A stretch of 26,126 bases of DNA from a virus, in the IMG/VR virus record IMGVR_UViG_3300025872_000270, positions 1 to 26,126 of that record. One strand, written 5' to 3'. Made by a program: the position numbers and the translations under genes. Below the pieces are notes generated by a model. That model was given only the letters and a program-made list of their open reading frames with translations, was not told the DNA's origin and searched no databases. The stretch's first letter is position 1. Each line of letters opens with the position of its first letter. Of the stretch, positions 18,755-26,126 are shown in pieces.

Positions 18755-19546
18755 TTACATTTTTTCGCGTATTTTTCGGAGCGCCGAGTCAAGCCGGGAA
18801 TGGATCGCTTGACGGCTGTACCCATACGTCATCGCAATGGCCTGCAACGTCTCCGGCTTGCGTCCATCCAGCCCGTAGTGACGGACCAGCATAGACCGGG
18901 TATCGAGGTCGATAGACAGGATCGCATCGTACAACTCGTCGTACCGGTGCTCGTCCTCGAAACGCTCGTCTGCCCCACCGGTAACAGCGGTTAGCACGGA
19001 CAGGTCGAGCGGATCGTCAAGGCTACGCGGTGCCATAGCCATTGTTCGCCGTGCAATACCGATCGTGTCACGGTCAAGCCCCGTACGATCCTCAAGCTCC
19101 TCCGGTGTTGGATGTCTGCCGAGCTCTAGGCAAAGATGCGCCCACGCCTTGCGGACCCGGTGTGCCTTATAGACCATGTGTTCTGCCACCCGTATCGTGT
19201 CCTGATACGAGGCGGCATACCGGCGCGCTCGTTGTCGGGCCCAGTGCAAAGCATACGTTGAAAACCTGAGTCCGCGGTCTGGGTCGAACGTTTCGACAGC
19301 CCGGCAGAGTCCCCCGAGAGCGGCGGCCACGGCATCGTCCCTGTGCTCATCCCGGGCATACGTTGCCGCGGCATTATGGGCGAGCCCGAGGTTGCGCCAG
19401 ATAAGCAGGTCGCGACACGTCTCGGCCTCGATCCCAGCCCGGTAGCCTCTGGCTAGGATCAGTTCCTCCGCGTGCGTCAGCAGTCGATCCGGCTGGGACT
19501 TTATTTTCCGGATAGCGACCCGCACGGACGCCGCGGTCAGGACCAC
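18755..19546 (-). CDS. Phage-encoded sigma-70 family factor
   Basis: Protein of 263 aa. Region 2 (about residues 45-112): LLIWRNLGLAHNAAATYA, then GLCRAVETFDPDRGLRFSTY and A-L-H-W-A-R-Q-R-A, the core-binding and -10 recognition helices. Region 3 (about 120-170): VYKAHRVRKAWAHLCLELGR then PTPEELEDRTGL. Region 4 (about 205-262): DAILSIDLDTRSMLVRHYGL, then a -35-binding helix-turn-helix in TLQAIAMTYGYSRQAIHSRL. Region 1.1 is absent. It would redirect host RNA polymerase to phage promoters. GTG start at 19546 with a poor ribosome site, 3 nt after the endolysin stop, so it may be coupled. Confidence 0.88.
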   Translation of the reverse strand: MVLTAASVRVAIRKIKSQPDRLLTHAEELILARGYRAGIEAETCRDLLIWRNLGLAHNAAATYARDEHRDDAVAAALGGLCRAVETFDPDRGLRFSTYALHWARQRARRYAASYQDTIRVAEHMVYKAHRVRKAWAHLCLELGRHPTPEELEDRTGLDRDTIGIARRTMAMAPRSLDDPLDLSVLTAVTGGADERFEDEHRYDELYDAILSIDLDTRSMLVRHYGLDGRKPETLQAIAMTYGYSRQAIHSRLDSALRKIREKM

Positions 19547-19549
19547 GGC

Positions 19550-20083
19550 CTACCAGTTGATGCGAGCAAACCCGCCAAGCTTGCCAAGCTCGCTCCACGT
19601 CCGGAGCTTGCGATAGACGCCATCGCCTTCCCGGTTGACTCCATCCGGATCGTCCGGTCCCGTATTGCCTTCCACTGTGACGACGCCCCAGCTTTTCCCA
19701 GACTCCACGACGATCCCAATATGCGCGATTCGTTGTTTGGCTGAGAACCAAAATAGCGCGAGATCGCCAACCCGGGGAACCACCGTACCAGCCTCGGCGG
19801 TCGAGACCGGAATCCAGTAGCCGTTTTGCTTTGCCCAGTTGGCGTAGTCCGGCGTCCATCCCGAGTCGGGGAAGGATGCCGGAACGGTCGTCCCCAGCGC
19901 CGCGGCGGCCCGCTCAAGACGATACCGGACGAACGCGGCGCACCACGGCGAGCCGGGAGGTATACCCACGGCGAGCTGGTACGTTTCCACCCAGCGACCA
20001 CGGTTCTCGCCTTCTTCAATTACGCCGACATTGAGTAGCGCATCCGCCGCGGCCTTGAGCGCTATAGGCCGGTTGCTTGCCAT
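19550..20083 (-). CDS. Endolysin-like cysteine peptidase/amidase (CHAP / NlpC-P60 type)
   Basis: Protein of 177 aa, single domain. Catalytic-site pattern: G-S-P-W-C-A-A-F-V with Cys48, R-I-A-H-I-G-I-V-V with His121, and V-E-G-N-T with Glu138/Asn140. The R-V-G-D-L-A-L-F element just before the His is typical of CHAP-like amidases. No signal peptide and no separate wall-binding domain. It would cut peptidoglycan crosslinks or the stem peptide at lysis, or help DNA entry if virion-bound, since it adjoins tail genes. ATG at 20083 with AGGGGAAC upstream. Confidence 0.8.
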   Translation of the reverse strand: MASNRPIALKAAADALLNVGVIEEGENRGRWVETYQLAVGIPPGSPWCAAFVRYRLERAAAALGTTVPASFPDSGWTPDYANWAKQNGYWIPVSTAEAGTVVPRVGDLALFWFSAKQRIAHIGIVVESGKSWGVVTVEGNTGPDDPDGVNREGDGVYRKLRTWSELGKLGGFARINW

Positions 20084-20092
20084 TATGTTCCC

Positions 20093-23065
20093 CTAGTTGT
20101 ATGTGGTGCCATCGTTGGATCGTCTGGTCACGATCCCACCGCTTGTCGAATAGAGGAGTACAACGTATCCCTCGCGCCATTCCGCGTGGATCGACGAGTC
20201 GGAGACGCCGGATGCCACCACGGTTGTCTCCGCGATGAGCTCGTTGCCCTGCGGATCGAGCACCCGCGTCTTGATCGAGCTAGTCCCAGAAACATATGCG
20301 AAATGGTACTCGACGCCGCTCGGGCTGACACAGAACGTTGGCCGTGTCCCGGAGGTAAATATAGTAGTCGGCACAGTCGAACTCCTCCCCTCGTCGAGCG
20401 TGGTCAGCCGCTTGATCGCTCCGCTCAACTCGTATGTTACAACCAGCGCCGTCGTATCATTGGTCGTCGTGTAGTTGATCCAAGCGCGGGTCGTCGCAAG
20501 ACCCGTATCCAGATCATCCCATGCCTGCGCCACCGGATACGCGGAGTAGCCGAGCCAGAGCGTACCCGTTTGGATATACCCACGCGTCAACCGGAGCGAC
20601 GGGGACAAAGCCAAAACAATCCCGTCGCCCGCGCTGGTGACCGGCTTTGCGCGGAAGTGCGCCCGCTTCCGCGGTCGTCCCGGGTACGTACCGGTGTTCC
20701 CAGTGTCGAAGCGGAGCGTGATATCCCCACCGTTCCCTCGACCATACGATAGTTCGGTCTGAGCGTATCCGTTCGATGCGCTGGTACCGGTACCGCGGGA
20801 GGATGCCGCCTGCTCGAGCGTCAGTGTCGAGCCGCTCGATGACAGGCCGGCCGTCGTCAACGCGAGGCCGACGCCCTGATGCCGCATTATCTTCGCCAGC
20901 TTGAGGTAGAGCGTCCCGGTCGTCGCGCCCGCATCGTGAAAGAAGATGTCGCCAACGTTCCCGGGACACTGGGTGAGCCGCGTGAATCCACCTTGCCACG
21001 GGAGCGTCAAGGCTCCGCCCGCGTTGGTCCGTTGCTCGGCATCGATCCCGCTCGCCCAGTATCCCGGCGTCGCACCGGCGGGCGGTACCCAGTAGTAACC
21101 GCCTCCGAGGATGCCGTGCATCTCCCGCTCCCGGTTGTACCAAGCCGCGGTGCCGGTGCCGGATACGGGAGCCACTATGGTGGCGCTCCATCCGGGACAA
21201 AGCTTCGCGGCGTTGATCCTTCCGGCAAGCCATTCGATGGTCTGCTCGTACAAGTTATGGGTAATGATCCCGGTCGAACCCGCGATGGTCTTGTCCCATT
21301 GGGTGTCCGACCATTCCGCGGCGATCAGACGTCCCTCGAGGTCGACTTCGTAGCTTTGGCGGACGTAGTGGTACGTGGTCGTGTTCGACGCCGATACCAC
21401 CGTGTCCGGTCTTTGCTGCACCCACCGGTTGTACGTCGGGAGGTTGGTGGCGAGGATCGTATCCGCCACGGTGCGCTTGCCTTTGATGCTGGTGACCGTG
21501 AACGTGCGGCTGGTCCCAACCTCGATCCGGATAGACGTTGCCGATAGGACGCCCGTGTAGGGTCCGTTACCCGCCCGAGGATACGAGTCCTCTGTGCCGC
21601 CGTCTGCCGTCCAGTCCTGAGCGTATGGGTACGTCGTGTCGTTGGCATCCGTCGATGCCGTCTCGCTCGTCGGTGAGCAGAGGTCGATCTCCCACGTCGC
21701 GCTGTTGCCCGATCCCGGCGCGGTGAGGCTGGACCCGTTCCTGTCCTTGGTCCATTCCTTCGAGCCGATCTTGATGGTGACGGCCGCGCCGGCCGATGCG
21801 CCACCGGTCTCCGCGATGATGACCTCCAGATACCGCCAGCCCATGAGCCCTTGCCACGGAGACCATGTCCGCTCGATGCCGTAGGTGAGCGCCGAATCCG
21901 ACCCGGTCAGATTGCTCGATGTACCCGGTGTCTCAATCGACAGAGCGCCGATCTTCTTATCCTTAAACAAGAATCCAGCATCGCCCGTCGGCTCGTCGTA
22001 TGCCTCCATCGAGCTGGTCTTTAGGTCAAGCTGGATTGGGCCAAAATCATTTGGGTAATCGTAAGTGTCCGAATCCTCGGTCGTGCCGTTGCCGACGACC
22101 GATGTCGAGCTATCCTCATCCCGGTACGTCCTTACTTCGGAGTAGGACCCGCTCGTGAGCGCCGTATCGACCGTGGTCAAGGCCCTCTCGTACCGGAGCG
22201 TCATGGTCTCGGGATATGCGTCCTCCATCGCCCGAAGCGCCGCACCAAGGTTGTACGTTAGAGGCACGGCCAAGTTTCGCGATGCGTTCGCTGTCCCCGT
22301 ATCGCCAATGGCATTGGTGAGGCACTTCGCAACCGCCTTCACGCCGTTTGTGTTGTTGGCGTAGGCGTCGCCATGCGATCCGGAGCTGCTGATCTCGGTC
22401 GCAATTGTGGCTCCGCGCCATGTACCGGTAGTCTCTCCAGTGATCGTGAGCGTCGTGTCGTCGTAGAGCTGTGTAGAGATCGCCGAAGCGCTGGAGCTGA
22501 TGATGTCCGGCCATCCGATCTCCGTCGAGCTGGAGAAGGTGCCGGACCGCGTGGCGGACGCGGCGCCGCAGGAAGCCGAAATAGACCAGTTTCCTCCGTT
22601 CTTCCGCCGGTAGTACACCCGGTAGGTGTAGCCCGTTGGAGGGTCCGGCATATAACCACCGGCGCCAGTGCCGCTCGGGATCGTCGGCTTGGTGACATCG
22701 AGGCAAAGCTCGGCATCGATCGAGATCGACCATGTCCCGGTTCCGCTCACGTCCGGTTGAATCTTGCTGGTGGCGGTGAACGTGGTTCCGTCGCTGCTGG
22801 TGCTCGAGTTGCCCAGCGGGTCGGTTACCGAAACGGTAAACCCTACCTTGTAGGTGTAGGCTCCCGGCGTGGTCCCGGTATTGTTCGTCCATGACGACCA
22901 CGTCAGGCTTCCGCCACCGGTAACCGATACCGATCCGCTGGTGCTTCCCGAATGCTGCGGGTCCTCTGGCGGTTGCACGTTGTCGCCGTAGAACGTTGCC
23001 ACCGTCCTGCCGGAGATGTTCCCCGACCCGGTTAGCGTCTCGTCCCGCAGGACAACGGTCGCCAC
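20093..23065 (-). CDS. Large tail / fibre-like structural protein, 990 aa
   Basis: Rich in Ser, Thr, Gly and Asn throughout, with a beta-rich pattern (SGSVSVTGGGSLTWSSWTNN near residue 45) and fibronectin-like strands in the first 300 residues; the last 200 residues have W-G-x-x-x-Y-x-x-S-D-like beta-propeller or lectin-like spacing. This suggests a tail fibre, tip or receptor-binding protein, but no family is named with confidence. A GTG at 23065 directly follows the previous TAA with no ribosome site visible, so translation may need reinitiation. It lies immediately before the endolysin gene. Confidence 0.72.
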   Translation of the reverse strand: MATVVLRDETLTGSGNISGRTVATFYGDNVQPPEDPQHSGSTSGSVSVTGGGSLTWSSWTNNTGTTPGAYTYKVGFTVSVTDPLGNSSTSSDGTTFTATSKIQPDVSGTGTWSISIDAELCLDVTKPTIPSGTGAGGYMPDPPTGYTYRVYYRRKNGGNWSISASCGAASATRSGTFSSSTEIGWPDIISSSASAISTQLYDDTTLTITGETTGTWRGATIATEISSSGSHGDAYANNTNGVKAVAKCLTNAIGDTGTANASRNLAVPLTYNLGAALRAMEDAYPETMTLRYERALTTVDTALTSGSYSEVRTYRDEDSSTSVVGNGTTEDSDTYDYPNDFGPIQLDLKTSSMEAYDEPTGDAGFLFKDKKIGALSIETPGTSSNLTGSDSALTYGIERTWSPWQGLMGWRYLEVIIAETGGASAGAAVTIKIGSKEWTKDRNGSSLTAPGSGNSATWEIDLCSPTSETASTDANDTTYPYAQDWTADGGTEDSYPRAGNGPYTGVLSATSIRIEVGTSRTFTVTSIKGKRTVADTILATNLPTYNRWVQQRPDTVVSASNTTTYHYVRQSYEVDLEGRLIAAEWSDTQWDKTIAGSTGIITHNLYEQTIEWLAGRINAAKLCPGWSATIVAPVSGTGTAAWYNREREMHGILGGGYYWVPPAGATPGYWASGIDAEQRTNAGGALTLPWQGGFTRLTQCPGNVGDIFFHDAGATTGTLYLKLAKIMRHQGVGLALTTAGLSSSGSTLTLEQAASSRGTGTSASNGYAQTELSYGRGNGGDITLRFDTGNTGTYPGRPRKRAHFRAKPVTSAGDGIVLALSPSLRLTRGYIQTGTLWLGYSAYPVAQAWDDLDTGLATTRAWINYTTTNDTTALVVTYELSGAIKRLTTLDEGRSSTVPTTIFTSGTRPTFCVSPSGVEYHFAYVSGTSSIKTRVLDPQGNELIAETTVVASGVSDSSIHAEWREGYVVLLYSTSGGIVTRRSNDGTTYN

Positions 23066-23653
23066 TTACGCGCCGATGAAGCCGGAGGCGGACACGATCA
23101 CGTTCGACCCTGTCGTGACGTTCGCGGCATTAAGCGCGGTGTTCGCCGTGAGCCGGAGCGGGCTTGGAAGCGTAATGCTGGTTTGGCCGCCAGTCGCCGT
23201 CACATACGCCGAATAGATCGTCGTCGCGCCATCTTTGATATTGACCTGCGTCGCGACCGTGGCGTGGCTGTTGAAGATTTGGATATGGGTGACGTAGATT
23301 CGGATACCTGCACCCTGAGCCGCGATCACCGCCGTATCGGACGTGCCGGTAATGGCCGCGGAGACGCCGCGAACCAGCGCCTCTGGGATGGTGTTCGCTA
23401 CTACAAGACGACCTTGCAAGTCGAACAGCGCGTTCACCCGATCGCCGGAGGCCACCGCGGTCGGGTTCGCGGACAATGCCTTGCCACCAACCTTCACCGG
23501 GTTGCCGGAGTCCACCGCGTCGTTGGCGACATCGCCGCCCAGCGTCCCAGAGAGGGTCGCAACCGGCACGAACGGGTCCCCGATAGCACCCGTGCCAGAC
23601 GAGCTCATATAGATCGTCGTGCCGTTCGCGTCTTTGACCTGATAATTCGCCAT
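23066..23653 (-). CDS. Beta-rich tail-associated protein, 195 aa
   Basis: ATG at 23653 with AAGGTAAC upstream. The first part is low complexity (G/S/T/D). Residues about 95-195 form a beta-sandwich-like domain: IYVTHIQIFNSHATVATQVN, then IKDGATTIYSAYVTATGG and S-P-L-R-L-T-A-N-T-A-L-N. I recall such domains from phage structural proteins, possibly trimeric fibre or decoration proteins. Lies between two large tail genes. Confidence 0.68.
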   Translation of the reverse strand: MANYQVKDANGTTIYMSSSGTGAIGDPFVPVATLSGTLGGDVANDAVDSGNPVKVGGKALSANPTAVASGDRVNALFDLQGRLVVANTIPEALVRGVSAAITGTSDTAVIAAQGAGIRIYVTHIQIFNSHATVATQVNIKDGATTIYSAYVTATGGQTSITLPSPLRLTANTALNAANVTTGSNVIVSASGFIGA

Positions 23654-23665
23654 GATCTTGTTACC

Positions 23666-25966
23666 TTACCGCGGGAATCCAAACATCCCGCTATTGTTCG
23701 CATCACTCCCCACTAGGGATTGTGTCCTTAGCTTGATAGCTTTGTACCGGACATTGCGGGTCCGAAACCGCGACCCGTCGCCCTCGTCGACGAACGTGAT
23801 ACTGGGGATCGCCACGATCTGGTAGTCGCCCTTTGTGGTCGTGCCGTCCGGTTGCATGATGCGGACGATGTCCCCAAGCCAGAGCTGAACATCCGTTGTT
23901 GAGTCCACAAGTAGATCAGATTCCCACTCGACTACCGTCCGCCCGGGCATCAACCGTCCAGCCATTTGGAGCGCAATGTAACCGACCGCCGGGAGCGAAT
24001 GTATTGCCGGGTCTTGGTACAGAAACGGCTCCGTGGTTCCAAGCCAGTTCTCAGGCCTTGCGGATGGCGCGAGGCTAGGGTCTTGCGATGCGTCATCGTT
24101 CATGGTCGCCCAGAGCAACTCACCAGTATGAGGGTCTTGCCCAAGCACCTGTACCTGATTCGCTTCCGGTCGCTCGTACACCTCGGTCAACCGCCGTATG
24201 ACACGCTTTGGCCTCAGCGCCTCAGCCACGCCGGCCGTGGTGGCCGTGGAGATCGATTGGTAGAGGGTCACCTTCGGAATAACCGATACCGTAGCTGGAT
24301 CGCGCCAGCGGAAGACATAAGTTTCGGCGAATGAGCCAATAGGAGGACCGAAGCCGCGAATCCAGAGCGGAGCGTACTCCTGATGCAGCTTGTCAATCCA
24401 TTTGCCGATCGTGTCGCCACGGTCCGGGAGCAGGCTCCATTTGTCGAGCGAAGCATCGATCGTGGTCGCCGCGGGAGTAAAGTCCGAATCATAGTCGACC
24501 TGCGTGGTGCAGTCAAATCCACCCTCGCACAGCAGGTCCTCGAGGATATACGCAATCGGAGTGTTGTCGTATGCGATCACGTCGCGGAACCAGATGCGAT
24601 CAAGAAGGCCCATGTAGTCCTGACCGCGGAACGTCAGTAGCGCCCAGTCCGAGTTTGCTGAATCGTCCCGCTCGAAATACTCGATATCGGGCGCATCGAA
24701 CTGGCCGCGGACCAAGTCCTGCTCGGTCGTGCCATTGGACAACCTGATCGCGAATGCCCGATTCGCGATGATATGAGGGCGGTTCACTCCAGCATCGGTG
24801 AGCATCTTTTTACGGGCGGTCATCGTGACTTGTACGCGGCCGTCCTCACCTACCGAACATTCGAGGCTCTCCACCTTGGTCGTAATGTCGACGTTTGTAT
24901 TGCTGGTATTGACCGAGCTGGTTTCGCTATAGGCGTCCGCAAAATAGACGCCGATGCCGTCGAATGCCGTCGATGCGCTCATGGCAACCTTGAGCCGGAC
25001 CTGATCCTGCGTCCCGTTGAGCGTCAATGCCGAGCCGTCGGCATTTACCAGCGTGATCGTCCGCGATCCGGACGTACCGAGCCCCATCGTGTGGTAGCCC
25101 AGATCGTTGACGCTATATGACCATCCGCTCGGCAGTGCAAACCGCGTCCGCGTCACCGGCCCATATAGATTGCCGCTGGTCTTGAAACGTACCTGATACA
25201 GCTGGACGACAGCCTTGCCGTTTGAAGCGTAGAAGTAGATCGGAGCCGAAGGCGTGATCACTTGGAAGGACGGTCCGGATCCATCCGGAGGCGCGAGGTC
25301 CTTGAAGGTATGGCAGATCGCGGACCCGTTGGCGTCGATGATGAGCAGGTCCCGATACCGGCAAGGTACAAGCGTCATCGCATGGAACTGCCCTCGGGAC
25401 GAGCTGGTATTGTAGGCGGTCCGCTTGGTATCTTTGGCATCCGCGCCGGGGGCGTACTGGCCGACTTGCGTACCGCTCTTCCAGACGCGGTACTGACCGG
25501 ATGCAAGGAGCTGCACCTTTACTTCTTGCGCGGTTCCGTAACCCCAGCCGCCTTCGAGCACGACGCGGTCGGACGATCCCTTGACGCCGTCGACATAGGC
25601 TCCGATATAGATCGGCTGATTCGGCGCCGCGCTGTTGCGGCTCTGCACCACCTCGTTGACGCCGAGGGATTCGTGCCAGTAATCGTATTGCCCGCGGACC
25701 TGATTCGTTACCCACTTGGCCGGCGTTGGGAACGATAGGTTGCTCGCCGGGAACCGCTCGTAATCGCCGGTGAACGTGGTTTCAAACTCCGGCGTGAGCG
25801 ATAGCGGCATGAGCATCGCGGTGTTCGTGACCGCGTCGAAAAATATCGTGGAGTCGCTTGCCGCCTTGTCCCAGCAGGTCCCATCCGCCGCGATCACGAT
25901 GCGCCCGATATCGGGCCTTGGGTTGGCGGTGTCGATGTAAACCTTGAGCGGCCAGTCGGTTGCCAT
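23666..25966 (-). CDS. Large minor tail protein, 766 aa
   Basis: ATG at 25966, 1 nt after the TGA of the upstream gene; no strong ribosome site. Mixed alpha/beta protein with several beta-sandwich segments (e.g. GQYRVWKSGTQVGQYA near residue 155) and a C-terminal region (about 480-766) with IGKWIDKLHQEYAPLWI and a baseplate hub-like run. The position just after the presumed tape-measure end and before fibre proteins fits a distal tail, tail-associated or baseplate protein. No catalytic motif seen. Confidence 0.72.
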   Translation of the reverse strand: MATDWPLKVYIDTANPRPDIGRIVIAADGTCWDKAASDSTIFFDAVTNTAMLMPLSLTPEFETTFTGDYERFPASNLSFPTPAKWVTNQVRGQYDYWHESLGVNEVVQSRNSAAPNQPIYIGAYVDGVKGSSDRVVLEGGWGYGTAQEVKVQLLASGQYRVWKSGTQVGQYAPGADAKDTKRTAYNTSSSRGQFHAMTLVPCRYRDLLIIDANGSAICHTFKDLAPPDGSGPSFQVITPSAPIYFYASNGKAVVQLYQVRFKTSGNLYGPVTRTRFALPSGWSYSVNDLGYHTMGLGTSGSRTITLVNADGSALTLNGTQDQVRLKVAMSASTAFDGIGVYFADAYSETSSVNTSNTNVDITTKVESLECSVGEDGRVQVTMTARKKMLTDAGVNRPHIIANRAFAIRLSNGTTEQDLVRGQFDAPDIEYFERDDSANSDWALLTFRGQDYMGLLDRIWFRDVIAYDNTPIAYILEDLLCEGGFDCTTQVDYDSDFTPAATTIDASLDKWSLLPDRGDTIGKWIDKLHQEYAPLWIRGFGPPIGSFAETYVFRWRDPATVSVIPKVTLYQSISTATTAGVAEALRPKRVIRRLTEVYERPEANQVQVLGQDPHTGELLWATMNDDASQDPSLAPSARPENWLGTTEPFLYQDPAIHSLPAVGYIALQMAGRLMPGRTVVEWESDLLVDSTTDVQLWLGDIVRIMQPDGTTTKGDYQIVAIPSITFVDEGDGSRFRTRNVRYKAIKLRTQSLVGSDANNSGMFGFPR

Positions 25967-25967
25967 A

Positions 25968-26126
25968 TCAGCCTCGCGGGATGGCGTAGCCGCCGGATCG
26001 CCTTATCTCGTCCATGATGGTGCGCCGAATGTGACGCTCGATGTAGTTGCCTCCGGAGATGGAGTTGCTCGATACACCGTAACCACTCCCGGCGCTCATG
26101 TTCGCGGCCCGTATCTCGGATGCCGT
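25968..26126 (-). CDS. C-terminal end of a long tail protein (possibly tape measure)
   Basis: Only the last 52 codons are present; the start lies beyond the right edge. The visible end reads SISGGNYIERHIRRTIMDEI followed by RRSGGYAIPRG. A basic amphipathic helix near the end and the location upstream of minor tail genes would fit the C-terminus of a tape-measure protein, but the fragment is too short to be sure. The stop overlaps nothing and is 1 nt from the next ATG. Confidence 0.55.
   Translation of the reverse strand, partial: TASEIRAANMSAGSGYGVSSNSISGGNYIERHIRRTIMDEIRRSGGYAIPRG

Overview
The window is a stretch of a tailed double-stranded DNA phage genome (siphovirus-like, HK97-type capsid). 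Nearly every gene lies on the minus strand, so functional order runs from right to left. DNA is GC-rich, except for an AT-richer cytosine methyltransferase gene. No integrase, tRNA or host gene was seen. Host identity cannot be read from the sequence; leaderless-looking starts and GGAGAAC ribosome binding sites are its only hints.

Layout, right to left: (1) 26126-20093, tail genes: the end of a long tail protein, a 766 aa tail protein, a 195 aa beta-rich protein and a 990 aa tail/fibre-like protein. (2) 20083-18755, a cysteine-peptidase-like endolysin and a phage sigma-70 family factor. (3) 18745-16833, promoter P5 and an accessory operon of small genes. (4) 16802-15604, a plus-strand island with a ribbon-helix-helix regulator, a doubtful ORF and a PD-(D/E)XK-like nuclease, with a VRR-NUC nuclease nested antisense. 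(5) 15556-8783, an early/packaging operon from divergent promoter P4: RecT-like annealing protein, helix-turn-helix initiator with iteron-like repeats inside the gene, a coiled-coil protein, zinc-ribbon protein, Gp88-like protein, ParB-like protein, C5-cytosine methyltransferase, small and large terminase, zinc-finger protein. (6) 8753-6702, two short operons of small genes from promoters P2 and P3. (7) 6616-1, virion head genes: portal, Mu-F-like protein, protease, capsid, two small genes from P1, connector, head closure.

The most striking feature is RNA processing. Four spacers between small genes (about 7310, 8035, 8417 and 18228) each hold a complete type III hammerhead ribozyme on the coding strand, with intact CUGAUGAG...CGAAAC core, a GUC cleavage site and stems that covary among copies. 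Each follows a GC-rich hairpin (three with a GAAA tetraloop) and lies just before the next gene's GGAGAAC site. Self-cleavage would cut the polycistronic RNA into units with a 3' hairpin upstream and a 5' hairpin plus ribosome site downstream. Promoters P1, P2, P3 and P5 likewise place a small hairpin at the expected 5' end of the RNA.

Other notable points: the Mu-F-like frame has no usable start and seems to be reached by -1 frameshifting at C CCT TTT near the end of the portal gene; three head genes have the same extended -10-like box exactly 6 nt before ATG (leaderless transcripts); P4 and P5 share an inverted repeat that may be the target of the ribbon-helix-helix protein; the sigma factor may read one of the phage promoter classes.
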